Below, piece by piece: positions 27,701 to 35,592 of a stretch of DNA of 53,075 nt. Numbering within the stretch: the first letter of the stretch is position 1; the number at the start of each line of letters is the position of its first letter. The stretch covers positions 1-53,075 of the forward strand of contig JAAERL010000163.1 of assembly GCA_024230435.1 (NCBI GenBank), read 5' to 3'. The DNA is from Desulfobacteraceae bacterium. Lineage in GTDB: Bacteria; Desulfobacterota; Desulfobacteria; Desulfobacterales; Desulfosarcinaceae. The notes under the pieces are model-generated. The model ran no database searches. It worked only from the letters and a program-made list of their open reading frames with translations, and had not been told where the DNA came from. A program made the translations under genes and the position numbers.

Positions 27701-28701
27701 ACTTTTCGCTGTTCCGATGCAGCCAGTCTGGCGAACAGGGCAATGGTTACGGTATTACGATAACCGCGAGCCTCAAGTAAATCACACGTGTCCCGGATGT
27801 CTTGTTCCGTGGGCATGAAGATTAAGATATCACCGCGCCTTTTTTCTTTGTATAGTTGCTCCACGGCGGCCACGGCGTCATCCACCGGTGATCTGTCTTC
27901 CCGATCTTGATCAAATGATGCGAAATAGCGTGTTTGAACCGGAAACATACGGCCGGAAACTTGAATAACCGGCGCATCTTCAAATGCCCTGGAAAATTTT
28001 TCAGTATCGATGGTCGCCGAAGTGATAATCAGCTTAAGTTCTTTTCGTTTTTTTAAAACTTTTTTTAGCAGTCCAAGGATAAAATCGATATTCAGGCTGC
28101 GTTCGTGAGCTTCATCTACAATGATCGTATCGTATTGAAAAAAAAGCCTGTCTGTCTGGGCTTCGGAGAGCAGGATGCCATCGGTAACGATTTTAACGCG
28201 TGTAGCCAGGCTTAAACTGTCTCTAAATCTAATTTTGAATCCTACCGTATGTCCGAGGACTTCGCCTATTTCGTCAGCAATGCGTTGACTGATTGATGTA
28301 GCGGCAATCCGCCGAGGCTGGGTTACCGCAATGGCTCCTTTGATGCCTCGTTGCGCCGCCAGACATAGCTTAGGCAGTTGGGTTGTCTTGCCCGATCCGG
28401 TCTCACCGGCAATGATCACAACCTGGCTCCGCCCGATTGTCTCAAGTATTTCATCTTTTTTTGCCGTGATCGGCAGGTTTTTATCAAATTCCAGACGCAA
28501 AGAGGCGTTGCGCCGCCTCTGGCAAATATCAATAGAGTCGTCCAGCCGTTTTGAAAGAACCTGTAATTCATTTTGAAGGTGTTCGCCGGTAAGGTTTTTA
28601 CGAAATTTTTTCAACTGCCTGCGTAAAAAAACCTGATCCGTATACAAGGCCTGGCTGATTCGTTGCTGGAGTTGGTCGAGTTGTTGCTTTAAAGGCTGCA
28701 C
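24742..28701 (-). CDS. hrpA: ATP-dependent RNA helicase HrpA
   Basis: 1319 residues, close to E. coli HrpA in length. Motif I is GETGSGKT (99-106), the DEAH box is DEAHERS (196-202) and motif III is SAT (about 225). The C-terminal half has a helicase-associated part and the long DUF3418 domain, with ELRKKLVP and FKAYLPGLEIRGDQ-like stretches. HrpA unwinds RNA and in E. coli resolves collided or stalled ribosomes. It stands alone and converges on the TRAP permease gene. Codon use is like its neighbours. Confidence 0.97.
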   Translation of the reverse strand: MQPLKQQLDQLQQRISQALYTDQVFLRRQLKKFRKNLTGEHLQNELQVLSKRLDDSIDICQRRRNASLRLEFDKNLPITAKKDEILETIGRSQVVIIAGETGSGKTTQLPKLCLAAQRGIKGAIAVTQPRRIAATSISQRIADEIGEVLGHTVGFKIRFRDSLSLATRVKIVTDGILLSEAQTDRLFFQYDTIIVDEAHERSLNIDFILGLLKKVLKKRKELKLIITSATIDTEKFSRAFEDAPVIQVSGRMFPVQTRYFASFDQDREDRSPVDDAVAAVEQLYKEKRRGDILIFMPTEQDIRDTCDLLEARGYRNTVTIALFARLAASEQRKVFAPSARRKIIVATNVAETSITIPGIQFVIDTGLARISKYTPRSRTTTLPVLPISQSNADQRQGRCGRVANGMCIRLFSEQDYLQRPRFAKPEILRSNLAEVILRMLALKIGDVDTFPFIDSPAPKSIQDGYQLLLELGAITAAKYEKRASGKYRLTSKGKLMARLPLDPRLSCILLEAHHRGCLDSIAIIASALSIQDPRERPMDKQVEADKAQERFSDPLSDFVGFLRIWHAYQQEVKNRKSWANVKRFCHKHFLSFNRMREWQDVHRQILSIVSEHGLGPRSKSEPFQEVSDIKQSWYIDLHKSILSGFLSNIGMKKEKQLFQAPHNRQVMVFPGSGVFKNPGNWIVAAQMVETSRLFARCVAVIEAAWLEQIGKAQCKYSYSDPRWEKLREQVVATEQVSLYGLIIDRRPRAYGPINPDQASEIFYREALINGDVRKQLPFMKHNMGLVSDIQDTEAKLRRRDLLLDEYQLMMIYRKRLGPVYDMRSLHKKIKSEGGDSFLFLTSQDLMNYTPDGKVLNCCPDHIEIGDQHVDCSYHYTPGKEKDGISVCVPAASSASIPADGFQWMVPGFLKEKILALMKGLPKELRKKLVPLADTASIIAGQMPLQRNISLATALSRFIHARFNVDIPASSWDETQLPDHLRMLIAVTDDKGRVIKSSRDSAILSSTQTNGVLAKDVNSAIKKFEKKQIKTWDFGDLQDIITIKGASGKKWQAYPGLEIRGDQVVLTAFVDPSKAKQAHCKGVRRLLENQLNTDLKYLRKNLKLPAIYDKVSYFFGGRKKVEDQLAQRIINDLLSENVRSKHEYDNLSARLKRGGIVGQGQQMRQRVCEVLDAAQGFCSVFSGLERTYTKNKIIQGFLNELRKAMDQLIPGNFIMLYSQERLGHVVRYLKALTIRAQRGALDFEKDRSKARQVEPFEHQLAQMIQSLTLQSSDEKRKAVEDFYWILQEYKVSIFAQEIKTAFAVSGKKLRQQIKQIQRMV

Positions 28702-28793
28702 GCGAGATATCTTTACTTATAACGTTTTACAAATCACCACATTCGGGGACGAAACGCTCATCCCTTAAAAATGGCCATGGTAGTGTGTGTGTA

Positions 28794-29210
28794 CTATTCG
28801 CCAATTATTTTGACAAGCACTCTTTTTTGTCTGCGCCCGTCAAATTCACCGTAAAAAATTTGTTCCCAGGTACCGAAGTCCAATTTTCCGTCAGTAATGG
28901 CGACAACCACCTCTCTGCCCATGATTTGCCGTTTCATATGAGCATCGGCGTTATCCTCGCCCACATTATGACGGTACTGGGATACCGGCTCATGGGGAGC
29001 TATCTTTTCAAGCCATATATCATAATCATGGTGAAGACCGCTTTCATCATCGTTAATAAAAACAGAAGCTGTAATGTGCATGGCATTGACAAGCACAAGG
29101 CCTTCCTTGATGCCGCTTTGCGCCAGGCATGTTTCGACATCCGGGGTTATATTGATAAATGCGCGTCTTGTGGGCACATCGAACCTCAGTTCTTTACGAT
29201 AATTTTTCAT
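28794..29210 (-). CDS. yjbQ: YjbQ-family protein (secondary thiamine-phosphate synthase type)
   Basis: About 138 residues, the usual size for this family. Conserved parts are [35 protein letters not shown], a [14 protein letters not shown] stretch and [14 protein letters not shown] near the end. The active-site-like His is in the ADAHMKR stretch. The family is called secondary thiamine-phosphate synthase from weak activity in E. coli; the real role is unclear. I use the ATG at 29210, giving the family length, not the upstream ATG that adds 33 residues. Confidence 0.88.
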   Translation of the reverse strand: MKNYRKELRFDVPTRRAFINITPDVETCLAQSGIKEGLVLVNAMHITASVFINDDESGLHHDYDIWLEKIAPHEPVSQYRHNVGEDNADAHMKRQIMGREVVVAITDGKLDFGTWEQIFYGEFDGRRQKRVLVKIIGE

Positions 29211-29697
29211 CAAATATTCGGTGTGAAGACTCCGGCGCTTATGCCAAAGAGCAAACACCGCCTCCCTTCTTCTGTAAATACTGTAAATAGTTGTACCCCA
29301 TCGGCACATGGTGCAACAACTTACACTACTTGTTGCTAATGCTTTGCACCGTGCCGGTGCGCCGGTCTTTGCCCAAACCCTAAAGAAAAATCTGGCAAAA
29401 ACTTTTAGTCAGTTGGGCAAAAAAAACCAAATATCCGCTGAATTGAAGTTACCTTCAATTCTGAACTTTTACGGGTCCAGGGCCGCCCAGGCAATGTTAG
29501 CGGCGCCTTTAGCGCAAGCAGACACCGGCCTATCCCTATCCCTACCCCTTTACCTGCTTAATGCCTGCCGCAAAGCCTGGAGCTTGTAAAGCAGCCCAAG
29601 GCGCCTGTTTTGGCCGTAACGCAGCCCCGTTCACGATTGCCCGTGGTACCTGCGCCTTAGTCTGCGTAAGAAGCTGTGTTTTTGCAAGCTTCGCCCT
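29211..29697. other. Non-coding region before the cold-shock cluster, no gene supported
   Basis: A 93-codon frame (29308-29589, plus) exists but has no ribosome-binding site and no recognisable domain. The segment holds inverted repeats: TTGTACC/GGTGCAA near 29291-29317 and TTTGCCCAAA/TTGGGCAAA near 29370-29421. It may be the remains of a gene or a divergent repeat. Confidence 0.45.
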
Positions 29698-29863
29698 TTA
29701 GAGCTTGTTTGGGGAATATAAAATTTAGCGAAAAAGGGCGAGGGCGAGGCCAAAATGTCTTAAATTTGAGATGAATAGCCGGTCTATTTGTCAAAAATTT
29801 GCGTCATTTTGGACCGTTCTCGCGCTTTTGCAGCCGATTTAATAATTCCCAAACCGGCTCTTA
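29698..29863 (+). repeat. Family B long-hairpin repeat, full copy B5
   Basis: TAGAGCTTGTTTGGGGAA at the left and TTCCCAAACCGGCTCTTA at the right form the terminal inverted repeat. Inside, CCAAAATG / CATTTTGG and GCGAG / CTCGC pair around the GAATAGCCGGTCTATTTGTC core. It is the best preserved copy together with B2. Confidence 0.88.
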
Positions 29864-29968
29864 GGCCGGGGTTGTTGACAAATTACCTTCTAACGGTTCC
29901 AAAACCAAAAGACAATCAGAATCGGGTGATTTACAGCAGGCAAACAGACTCTAAAAAGGACAAACGAC

Positions 29969-30009
29969 AAAAAAGCCATTCTGCCCGCTGAGGGCGGAAT
30001 GGCTTTTTA
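29969..30009 (-). terminator. Intrinsic terminator of the cold-shock gene
   Basis: A long stem, AAAAAGCCATTCTGCCC against GGGCGGAATGGCTTTTT, with loop GCTGA and T-runs on both sides. It follows the csp stop by 14 bases on the minus strand and could work in both directions. Confidence 0.9.
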
Positions 30010-30023
30010 GGAAATAATGGATC

Positions 30024-30224
30024 TTAAGCTTTTTGGACGTTTTTGGCTTCCGGGCCGCGCTGACTCTCTTCGATTTCGAATTTCACCTCTTCACCCTCGG
30101 CTAGGGTTTTATACCCATCCATTTCAATTGAAGAAAAGTGAACGAAGATGTCCCGACCATTGTCCTCGTTAATGAAGCCATACCCTTTTTTGTTATTAAA
30201 CCATTTTACTGTACCATTTGCCAA
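30024..30224 (-). CDS. Cold-shock protein, CspA family
   Basis: 66 residues, a single cold-shock domain. RNP1 is KGYGFI and RNP2 is IFVHFSSI; the start [10 protein letters not shown] and end QRGPEAKNV are typical. It is a nucleic-acid chaperone in the cytoplasm. The start codon is TTG, supported by AGGAGG seven bases upstream. A clear terminator follows. Its leader has a hairpin that may limit expression. Confidence 0.96.
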   Translation of the reverse strand: MANGTVKWFNNKKGYGFINEDNGRDIFVHFSSIEMDGYKTLAEGEEVKFEIEESQRGPEAKNVQKA

Positions 30225-30239
30225 AACTTATCCTCCTCT

Positions 30240-30266
30240 TTTAAAAAACGTTCGCCCAAAGGCGGT
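30240..30266 (-). promoter_or_regulatory. Hairpin plus T-tract in the cold-shock leader
   Basis: On the minus strand CGCC-TTTG-GGCG is followed by AACG and six T residues, placed just before the AGGAGG site of the TTG start. It looks like a weak attenuator or a cold-sensitive leader structure. Position only; function is inferred. Confidence 0.4.
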
Positions 30267-30432
30267 CCTACCTCCGGATGACGGATGAGGTTATACTACT
30301 GCGCAGAAAAGTGGGGGATATGTACCGCCAAACGTCCATCATGAGGCAGAATAAACAATGGAATTATGATAAGTCAAGGAAAAACAGTAGTTACACATTT
30401 TTTGCAGTTCATGTTAATTTAAATTCGAACTG

Positions 30433-31419
30433 CTAATAGTCTTGATATGAAATGGATGCATTTTTTTTAAGTCTTGATAGATATGTTCTTGCGGCAGCCA
30501 CTTCTTTGTTGCGCCGAAGGGTACGTTCAATTTTTTTTCTTGTGTCTTTATATGCCATTGGGGATGCCGGTCTTCGATCTACGACTTGAACCAGGTGGTA
30601 GCCGTAACGGGTTATGACGATTTTACTTGTTTGACCTGGCTGCAAAAAAAACGCCTGTTTGCTAACAGGGCTGATAACCTGGTCTTTTGAAAAAAATCCA
30701 AGGTCACCGCCCCTGAGACGGCTGGGGCAATTTGAGCGCTCAAGCGCCAATATGCTAAAATTAGAACCTTTTTCAATTTTATCCTGAATGCTTCGGATTC
30801 GCATGAAAGCATTTTCTTTTTGTTGTCCATTCGCATTTTCCGGCAGGGACACAAGAATGTGCCGGGCTCTGACCTGCTCTTCGCGTTTAAAAAAATCGGA
30901 ATGTTCTTTGTAATAGAATCGAATTTCGGATTCCCTGACTTTGATATTGCGCATGACATCGCGGCGAAGTAAACGGCGTACAATAAGCCCTTTGCTCAGA
31001 CGCTTGCGCAATTCAAGTTCCGTAATATCAACCTGGTCTAGGTAGTCATTTAGTGTTAATGAGGCGTTGGCTAACTTGCCTTTGAATTCCAAAAGCGCTT
31101 TTTTCACCCATTGCGGCCGAATGGTGAGTTTTCTATCCAGGGCCCTTTGATAAAGTAATTCCCGCTCGATAAGGGTTTCTATGATCTGATCCTCAAGAAT
31201 CGAGATCTGTTTATTATCAAGCGGCCTGTTTTGTAAATCCATTTCGACCTGGAGTATTTTCATTTCAATATCCAAATCTTTGAGCCCAATAATGGCGCCG
31301 TTTACAGAAGCCACCATGGGATTATCGGCACTGGCATAAACGAATGATTCGTTGATTGTTGAACAAATAACAATAATAAAACAGGCTATGATCAAGCGCT
31401 TTAGGATTAATTTTTGCAT
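30433..31419 (-). CDS. Periplasmic parvulin-type peptidyl-prolyl isomerase (SurA/PpiC-like)
   Basis: 328 residues. A signal peptide (LIIACFIIVICSTINESFVYA) leads to a SurA_N-like helical chaperone region (about 35-175). A rotamase (parvulin) domain follows (about 183-290): RARHILVSLPE, SRLRGGDLGFFSKDQVISP and YGYHLVQVVDRR are typical. It probably helps outer-membrane protein folding. The DUF3108 gene is 18 bp upstream in the same direction, so they may form one operon. Confidence 0.93.
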   Translation of the reverse strand: MQKLILKRLIIACFIIVICSTINESFVYASADNPMVASVNGAIIGLKDLDIEMKILQVEMDLQNRPLDNKQISILEDQIIETLIERELLYQRALDRKLTIRPQWVKKALLEFKGKLANASLTLNDYLDQVDITELELRKRLSKGLIVRRLLRRDVMRNIKVRESEIRFYYKEHSDFFKREEQVRARHILVSLPENANGQQKENAFMRIRSIQDKIEKGSNFSILALERSNCPSRLRGGDLGFFSKDQVISPVSKQAFFLQPGQTSKIVITRYGYHLVQVVDRRPASPMAYKDTRKKIERTLRRNKEVAAARTYLSRLKKNASISYQDY

Positions 31420-31437
31420 AATTTCTTAAAATTATCT

Positions 31438-32238
31438 CTATTCTATGGAAACGAGTTCACCTACAAAGCTGCCTACTGCCACTTTACTTGCTATTTTAAC
31501 AGGCAACCGGCGTTCATCAGCGGATATCCACAGCTTAATGGAAGCATTCTTGCTTTTTTTGAAAACACCTCCAACATGTTGTAAATCCGGCTCTAACAGG
31601 TATGCTTCAAATTCACCGCAAGGCACTTTAATGGTTTCTTTTTTGGTGATCCGTGCATAACCTTGAACCCATTTGACGCCATCGGTGACCGGGGTTTTTA
31701 TGATGCTGTTTTCCTTTAACTCCTGTGTTCGGGAATAATAGAACACGGATAGCGGATCAAAAGTGTTGGGTGGTATTGTTATGGGATCTTTTTGTTTATC
31801 ATTATCACTGTATTGCGCCGAGGCCTTTTCCCAGTCGAAATTAACCTGAACATTTTTTTTATGTTCACCTTCACGCTGTTTTTTCTTGTAGTGGATAGTG
31901 CGGCTCATATCCTCGGAAACATAAGAATCAATACGGTCACGGACTTTATAAAAAACATCCACAAAACTGTTTGATTCGGCTGTCATACGGAAATGATAGG
32001 CTTGTGCGCCTTCAAAAGTTTTCATGGGCAAAACTTCCAGTACCGCCTCTCCGGCCGGTATTTGCGCCCATTTCAGGATAAAGGTTAAACGTTCGCCCGG
32101 GCTAAAAGGCATAGAAACGGGTCTGGCGGTTCGGCACATGGCAATATTATTGTGAAAACTGAGCACAATGAAAATTCCAATTAAAAATGAAACCAACCTT
32201 TTTTTATTTAACGCCTTTATAAATGGCAAATTATTCAT
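31438..32238 (-). CDS. DUF3108-family exported protein
   Basis: About 266 residues from the ATG at 32238, which is eight bases after AAGGAA; an upstream start adds eight residues. A signal peptide (RLVSFLIGIFIVLSFHNNIA) is followed by a DUF3108 region: PGERLTFILKWAQIPAGEAVLEV near the start and FDPLSVFYYSRTQEL later, ending with SADERRLPVKIASK. DUF3108 proteins are periplasmic; their role is unknown. It lies 18 bp before the PpiC-like gene. Confidence 0.9.
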   Translation of the reverse strand: MNNLPFIKALNKKRLVSFLIGIFIVLSFHNNIAMCRTARPVSMPFSPGERLTFILKWAQIPAGEAVLEVLPMKTFEGAQAYHFRMTAESNSFVDVFYKVRDRIDSYVSEDMSRTIHYKKKQREGEHKKNVQVNFDWEKASAQYSDNDKQKDPITIPPNTFDPLSVFYYSRTQELKENSIIKTPVTDGVKWVQGYARITKKETIKVPCGEFEAYLLEPDLQHVGGVFKKSKNASIKLWISADERRLPVKIASKVAVGSFVGELVSIE

Positions 32239-33010
32239 ATTTATAGTTCCTTTTGTACACAAACTTACCGCAATTATTTTATCCTATTAATTGTCCGTAT
32301 TGTTCGATTTGTCAACTGACAGCTCGTACTCTAACCTGTATAGGCAACATGGAAACTCGATCTTATCTTTTGATTTCAACATCGCGTGGAACCTCATTTT
32401 GGAAAAATTAATATGGTTTATATTGAAAAAACAAGTTGTTACTCCTTTTTAGCAAAACTTTTTTAAGTACATTAGGCTTAATATCGGCCACGGAATATGA
32501 AAACTTTAATTTTTTTTAGGCCATGGCGGATTCGAGCGGCATGATGTTGTAAAGCCCGAATTGCCTAAGCAGTCATTCCAATATGGACGGTTGGAAAGCC
32601 GGGGTATGAGCGTCATAGCTATGGAAACGGCAAATTAACCAATCTTGCAGGACGCATTTCAAAAAACAGGTCTTGGCCCAAGGAGATGAAAATTGGGATA
32701 AAATGCATCAAAACGTTTATTTACGTAAAAATGATCCCAAAAAGCCGTTGGGGGCGGTTTTTATCTTTTTTTCGCCGTTATTTATGATTTAGGCCAGACG
32801 TTTGCCGAATTGACGGACCGTAATCCGACCTGCAAATTTGTTATCGTACGGAACATGGTAAGGCGATTTTTTTGAGTGAACCCATTTTGCTTGTCCTGGT
32901 TTATATTGCCTTTAGATTCCTTTTAAAGGTTATTTTAAAGGTTTGCATCAATGATGCACAAAGCAGATCCTAATGTGTTTTTGTCCAATCCTGGTGTGTC
33001 TTGGGCAGGG
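32239..33010. other. Long non-coding stretch with a partial family A end
   Basis: No credible gene. TAAGGCGATTTTTT at 32860-32874 looks like an isolated left end of family A. A TTGACA at about 32319 on the minus strand could serve the DUF3108 gene, but no matching -10 box is convincing. The rest is featureless. Confidence 0.4.
32739..32764 (+). terminator. Possible terminator hairpin in the non-coding stretch
   Basis: Stem AAAAGCCG against CGGTTTTT (one G-T pair) with loop TTGGGGG and a T-rich tail. There is no plus-strand gene before it in the window, so its use is uncertain. Confidence 0.35.
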
Positions 33011-34318
33011 TTATATTTTTTCGAATGGCATAAATCCAAGACGGCAAGGCAGGCAATCGGCAATCAGCGCCTTTAGTTTGTGTCTTAAGATTTTATAAGA
33101 AAAATGTCTTAGTGCTAATTCATAATTGCGCCGTACCATCTTGTTTTTAAACGCCTCGTCACGTAATATTTTTTTTGCAAGCTGAATGGCGGAACGCGTA
33201 ACATACCCGTCAATTTCAATAACGGAAAATCCTTTTGGCCGAATATCCGTTGAATAGATTGAGTAATTGTTCACTAAAATTGGTTTGGAATAATAGACTG
33301 CCTCCAGGAATGCATTTCCAAAACCCTCAAAGTTGGAGGGGTAGGTGACAATGTCGGCATAGGGATAGATATCATTCAACGTGTATATTTTCCGGCCGTC
33401 CTTTGTTATGCCTCGTTTGTCATTAATAATATCTGATACAAAAACAGTCTCTACATCCAACATGCGGGAATATTCCCATACCCGTCGTTCGTAACTATGG
33501 CCTTCATCACCTGAGGCATGGGAAATGATCAGCTTGGCCCTGGCTCCCAGACGATGTACGAATTCAATGGCGTGTTCAATGCCTTTACGTTTTACAACGC
33601 GCGTCGGCTGTAAAACCAATAATTCATGGCTCTTTAATCCAAGCGCACTTTTGACATCGGCGGTATAATCCGCCGGAGGTTGAGGAGGGTTTTCAAAATC
33701 CATGACGTTAGGGATGATACTTGACGAAATACCGCTTCGAAGGCTTAACTGGCTGTCTGCGGATGTGTTGATTACAACATGATGAATTGAAGGCAAGTGC
33801 GGCGGAAAAGCCATATTGAGATACTCCCATGCGGCATTAACCATAAACTGTTGTCTTTCCCAATAAAAATCATGATGGTGCGCGATTGTATTAATGCCTG
33901 TTTCCGAAATAAGTTCGGTAAGCGCTATCCCCAAGGGAATGTTAAGGGGGATGGTCAGGCAGTTTTCCGCCACGAGCAGATCAATGCCGTATTTGCTGAT
34001 GAATTTGTAAAGCTGATCCTTCAGATAATGGCTTAAGCGTTGAATCAGCTTCGTGGTGGCGCGATCCCGCTTGTTGACGCCGAAACAGTTTTGGGTAATT
34101 TTTTTTATATCATTGTGCTGAAAGTGCGCTTCTTCAACGAGGTGCTGGCGAGCCGGATCGCGATCCAGCTCGCCGGCAAAATAAAAGCAGTTAAGACCTT
34201 CTTTTTCAAATATATTTGCCCATTTTTCCGCTTCAAGCGAAACGCCGTCCGTACCTGCAAACCTGGTGGATATGAACCCGACATTGTGTTCTTTAGAACA
34301 ATAACCGCAATAGGACAT
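33011..34318 (-). CDS. Family 4 glycosyltransferase (GT-B fold)
   Basis: 435 residues. The N-terminal GT-B half has VGFISTRFAGTDGVSLEAEKWA, typical of GT4 enzymes. The C-terminal half has LVLQPTRVVKRKGIEHAI and the E-x7-E-like stretch SNFEGFGNAFLEAVYYSKPI, which binds the nucleotide sugar. The sugar and acceptor are unknown. Two tandem palindromes lie 46-81 bp before the ATG and may be an operator. It is the only gene in its unit. Confidence 0.9.
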   Translation of the reverse strand: MSYCGYCSKEHNVGFISTRFAGTDGVSLEAEKWANIFEKEGLNCFYFAGELDRDPARQHLVEEAHFQHNDIKKITQNCFGVNKRDRATTKLIQRLSHYLKDQLYKFISKYGIDLLVAENCLTIPLNIPLGIALTELISETGINTIAHHHDFYWERQQFMVNAAWEYLNMAFPPHLPSIHHVVINTSADSQLSLRSGISSSIIPNVMDFENPPQPPADYTADVKSALGLKSHELLVLQPTRVVKRKGIEHAIEFVHRLGARAKLIISHASGDEGHSYERRVWEYSRMLDVETVFVSDIINDKRGITKDGRKIYTLNDIYPYADIVTYPSNFEGFGNAFLEAVYYSKPILVNNYSIYSTDIRPKGFSVIEIDGYVTRSAIQLAKKILRDEAFKNKMVRRNYELALRHFSYKILRHKLKALIADCLPCRLGFMPFEKI

Positions 34319-34363
34319 TGGTCCTCCGTTATTGGTGTTGGGGAAAACAATATAGTCCTAAAA

Positions 34364-34399
34364 TTCAGATATTTATCTGAATATCAGATATTTATCTGA
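34364..34399. promoter_or_regulatory. Two tandem palindromes upstream of the GT4 gene, possible operator
   Basis: TTCAGATA-TT-TATCTGAA (34364-34381) and TCAGATA-TT-TATCTGA (34384-34399) are near-perfect palindromes with centres 19 bp apart. They lie about 45-80 bp upstream of the GT4 start on the minus strand. Paired symmetrical sites at this spacing suggest binding of a dimeric regulator. No regulator gene is adjacent. Confidence 0.6.
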
Positions 34400-34523
34400 A
34401 TAATGGGTCATAGCTCAATTATCGAACCGGTTTTTTATTACTTTAGCTGATTATGGCTGATTGGTGAAATTAAATAACATTTTCTATACGGAATCTAAGC
34501 AGAAGAATGACCGGGGGCTGCAG

Positions 34524-34997
34524 TTATGACATCAGGTAAAACCCCAAGTTCGGATCGTCACCTTCGGTTATCGAAAAAGAGGTGCCTACAATATTTTTAT
34601 TAACATTACGCACGACTACATCTTTTTGGATAAAGGATCTGCGTTTGTCATTAAGGTGAAACTCGATTTTAAGGGGTTCTCCCACTTTAAAATTACGTTC
34701 GACATTGAGTTTGAGCTTGAGGCCTTTGCTGGAGATGTCAACCACTCGCATAATCCCTTTATCAATATTTCCGCCATCAATCCGACAATAATAAACTCCA
34801 GGCAGATCAGTCTCCTTTCGGTACTGACGCCTCTTTTCCAGAGACACGCTGAAGTTATTGCCGCAATGGCATTTGCAATGTACAGTCACCTTTTTGTCAA
34901 TAAAAGCGAATTGTTCAACATTGACAGTGGCTACATTACCACATTCCGGACAAACGAAAGTTGCAGTGTCGTTGTTGCTGATGAAAGTTTTTTCCAT
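34524..34997 (-). CDS. PilZ-domain protein with N-terminal zinc-ribbon-like Cys cluster
   Basis: 157 residues. The N-terminus has CPEC and CKCHC Cys pairs (about 15-46), like a zinc ribbon. A PilZ domain follows, with RRQYRKE near residue 55 and DISSKGLKLKL near 87, the R-x3-R and D/N-x-S-x2-G type pair that binds cyclic di-GMP. It probably links c-di-GMP to a partner. It is a single-gene unit. Confidence 0.88.
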   Translation of the reverse strand: MEKTFISNNDTATFVCPECGNVATVNVEQFAFIDKKVTVHCKCHCGNNFSVSLEKRRQYRKETDLPGVYYCRIDGGNIDKGIMRVVDISSKGLKLKLNVERNFKVGEPLKIEFHLNDKRRSFIQKDVVVRNVNKNIVGTSFSITEGDDPNLGFYLMS

Positions 34998-35082
34998 CCT
35001 TACGGTTTCCCTGAAATGTTATTTTGCGTTTATGAATTAGGGTCATAAATGATTTGTATCTTTTGTGCTTTCAAACGTCTTG

Positions 35083-35532
35083 TTATTTATTGTTATGGCC
35101 AAGAATACGTATTATTTTAGGCTGATAAGACGCTTTTTGGGCCAACTTATTACCACCGATTCGCACAACAACAAGCGCAATGCCAAAACAGGTCAATGCA
35201 GAAACTATAGTTATGTTCGATGTATCCATTGTGCTATCGGCAACTAAGGCATGTGCTCCCAACGCCCCTAAAACCATGCACAACACAGGGAAAACATATA
35301 ATAAAAAAGTGGCCTTGAGCAATGAAGATGTGCTTATGGCGATTTGAATCCGGTCACCAACTTTAGCGTCTACCTCATTGATGGCTTCAACTTTAGCTTT
35401 GTTTTTGTCTATCCCGTGGCAGCTCGCACGTGATTTGCAGGATTCACAGGCTGCTGACCGGACCGTTTCGACCCAAGCGGTTTTTTTTCCCTCTGATCCA
35501 AGTTCAACAACAATGCCTTGTTCGATTGCCAT
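35083..35532 (-). CDS. rseC: RseC/SoxR-reducing-system family membrane protein
   Basis: 149 residues. An N-terminal Cys-rich part (C29, C32, C38 region: ACESCKSRASC) is followed by two membrane helices (about 75-100 and 105-125). This is the RseC_MucC layout, often found beside Rnf-type electron-transfer genes, where it may help reduce iron-sulfur regulators. It lies 60 bp after the RnfB::GltD gene on the same strand and is probably its last operon member. Confidence 0.9.
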   Translation of the reverse strand: MAIEQGIVVELGSEGKKTAWVETVRSAACESCKSRASCHGIDKNKAKVEAINEVDAKVGDRIQIAISTSSLLKATFLLYVFPVLCMVLGALGAHALVADSTMDTSNITIVSALTCFGIALVVVRIGGNKLAQKASYQPKIIRILGHNNK

Positions 35533-35592
35533 GCTTTTTATTACCTAAATATTAGAGCGTTATTTCCTATTTTAGTGATCGGGAAACAGATG

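Noticed and set aside
29308-29589. A 93-codon open frame between yjbQ and the cold-shock gene
   Set aside because: No ribosome-binding site and no recognisable domain; the region is rich in inverted repeats.
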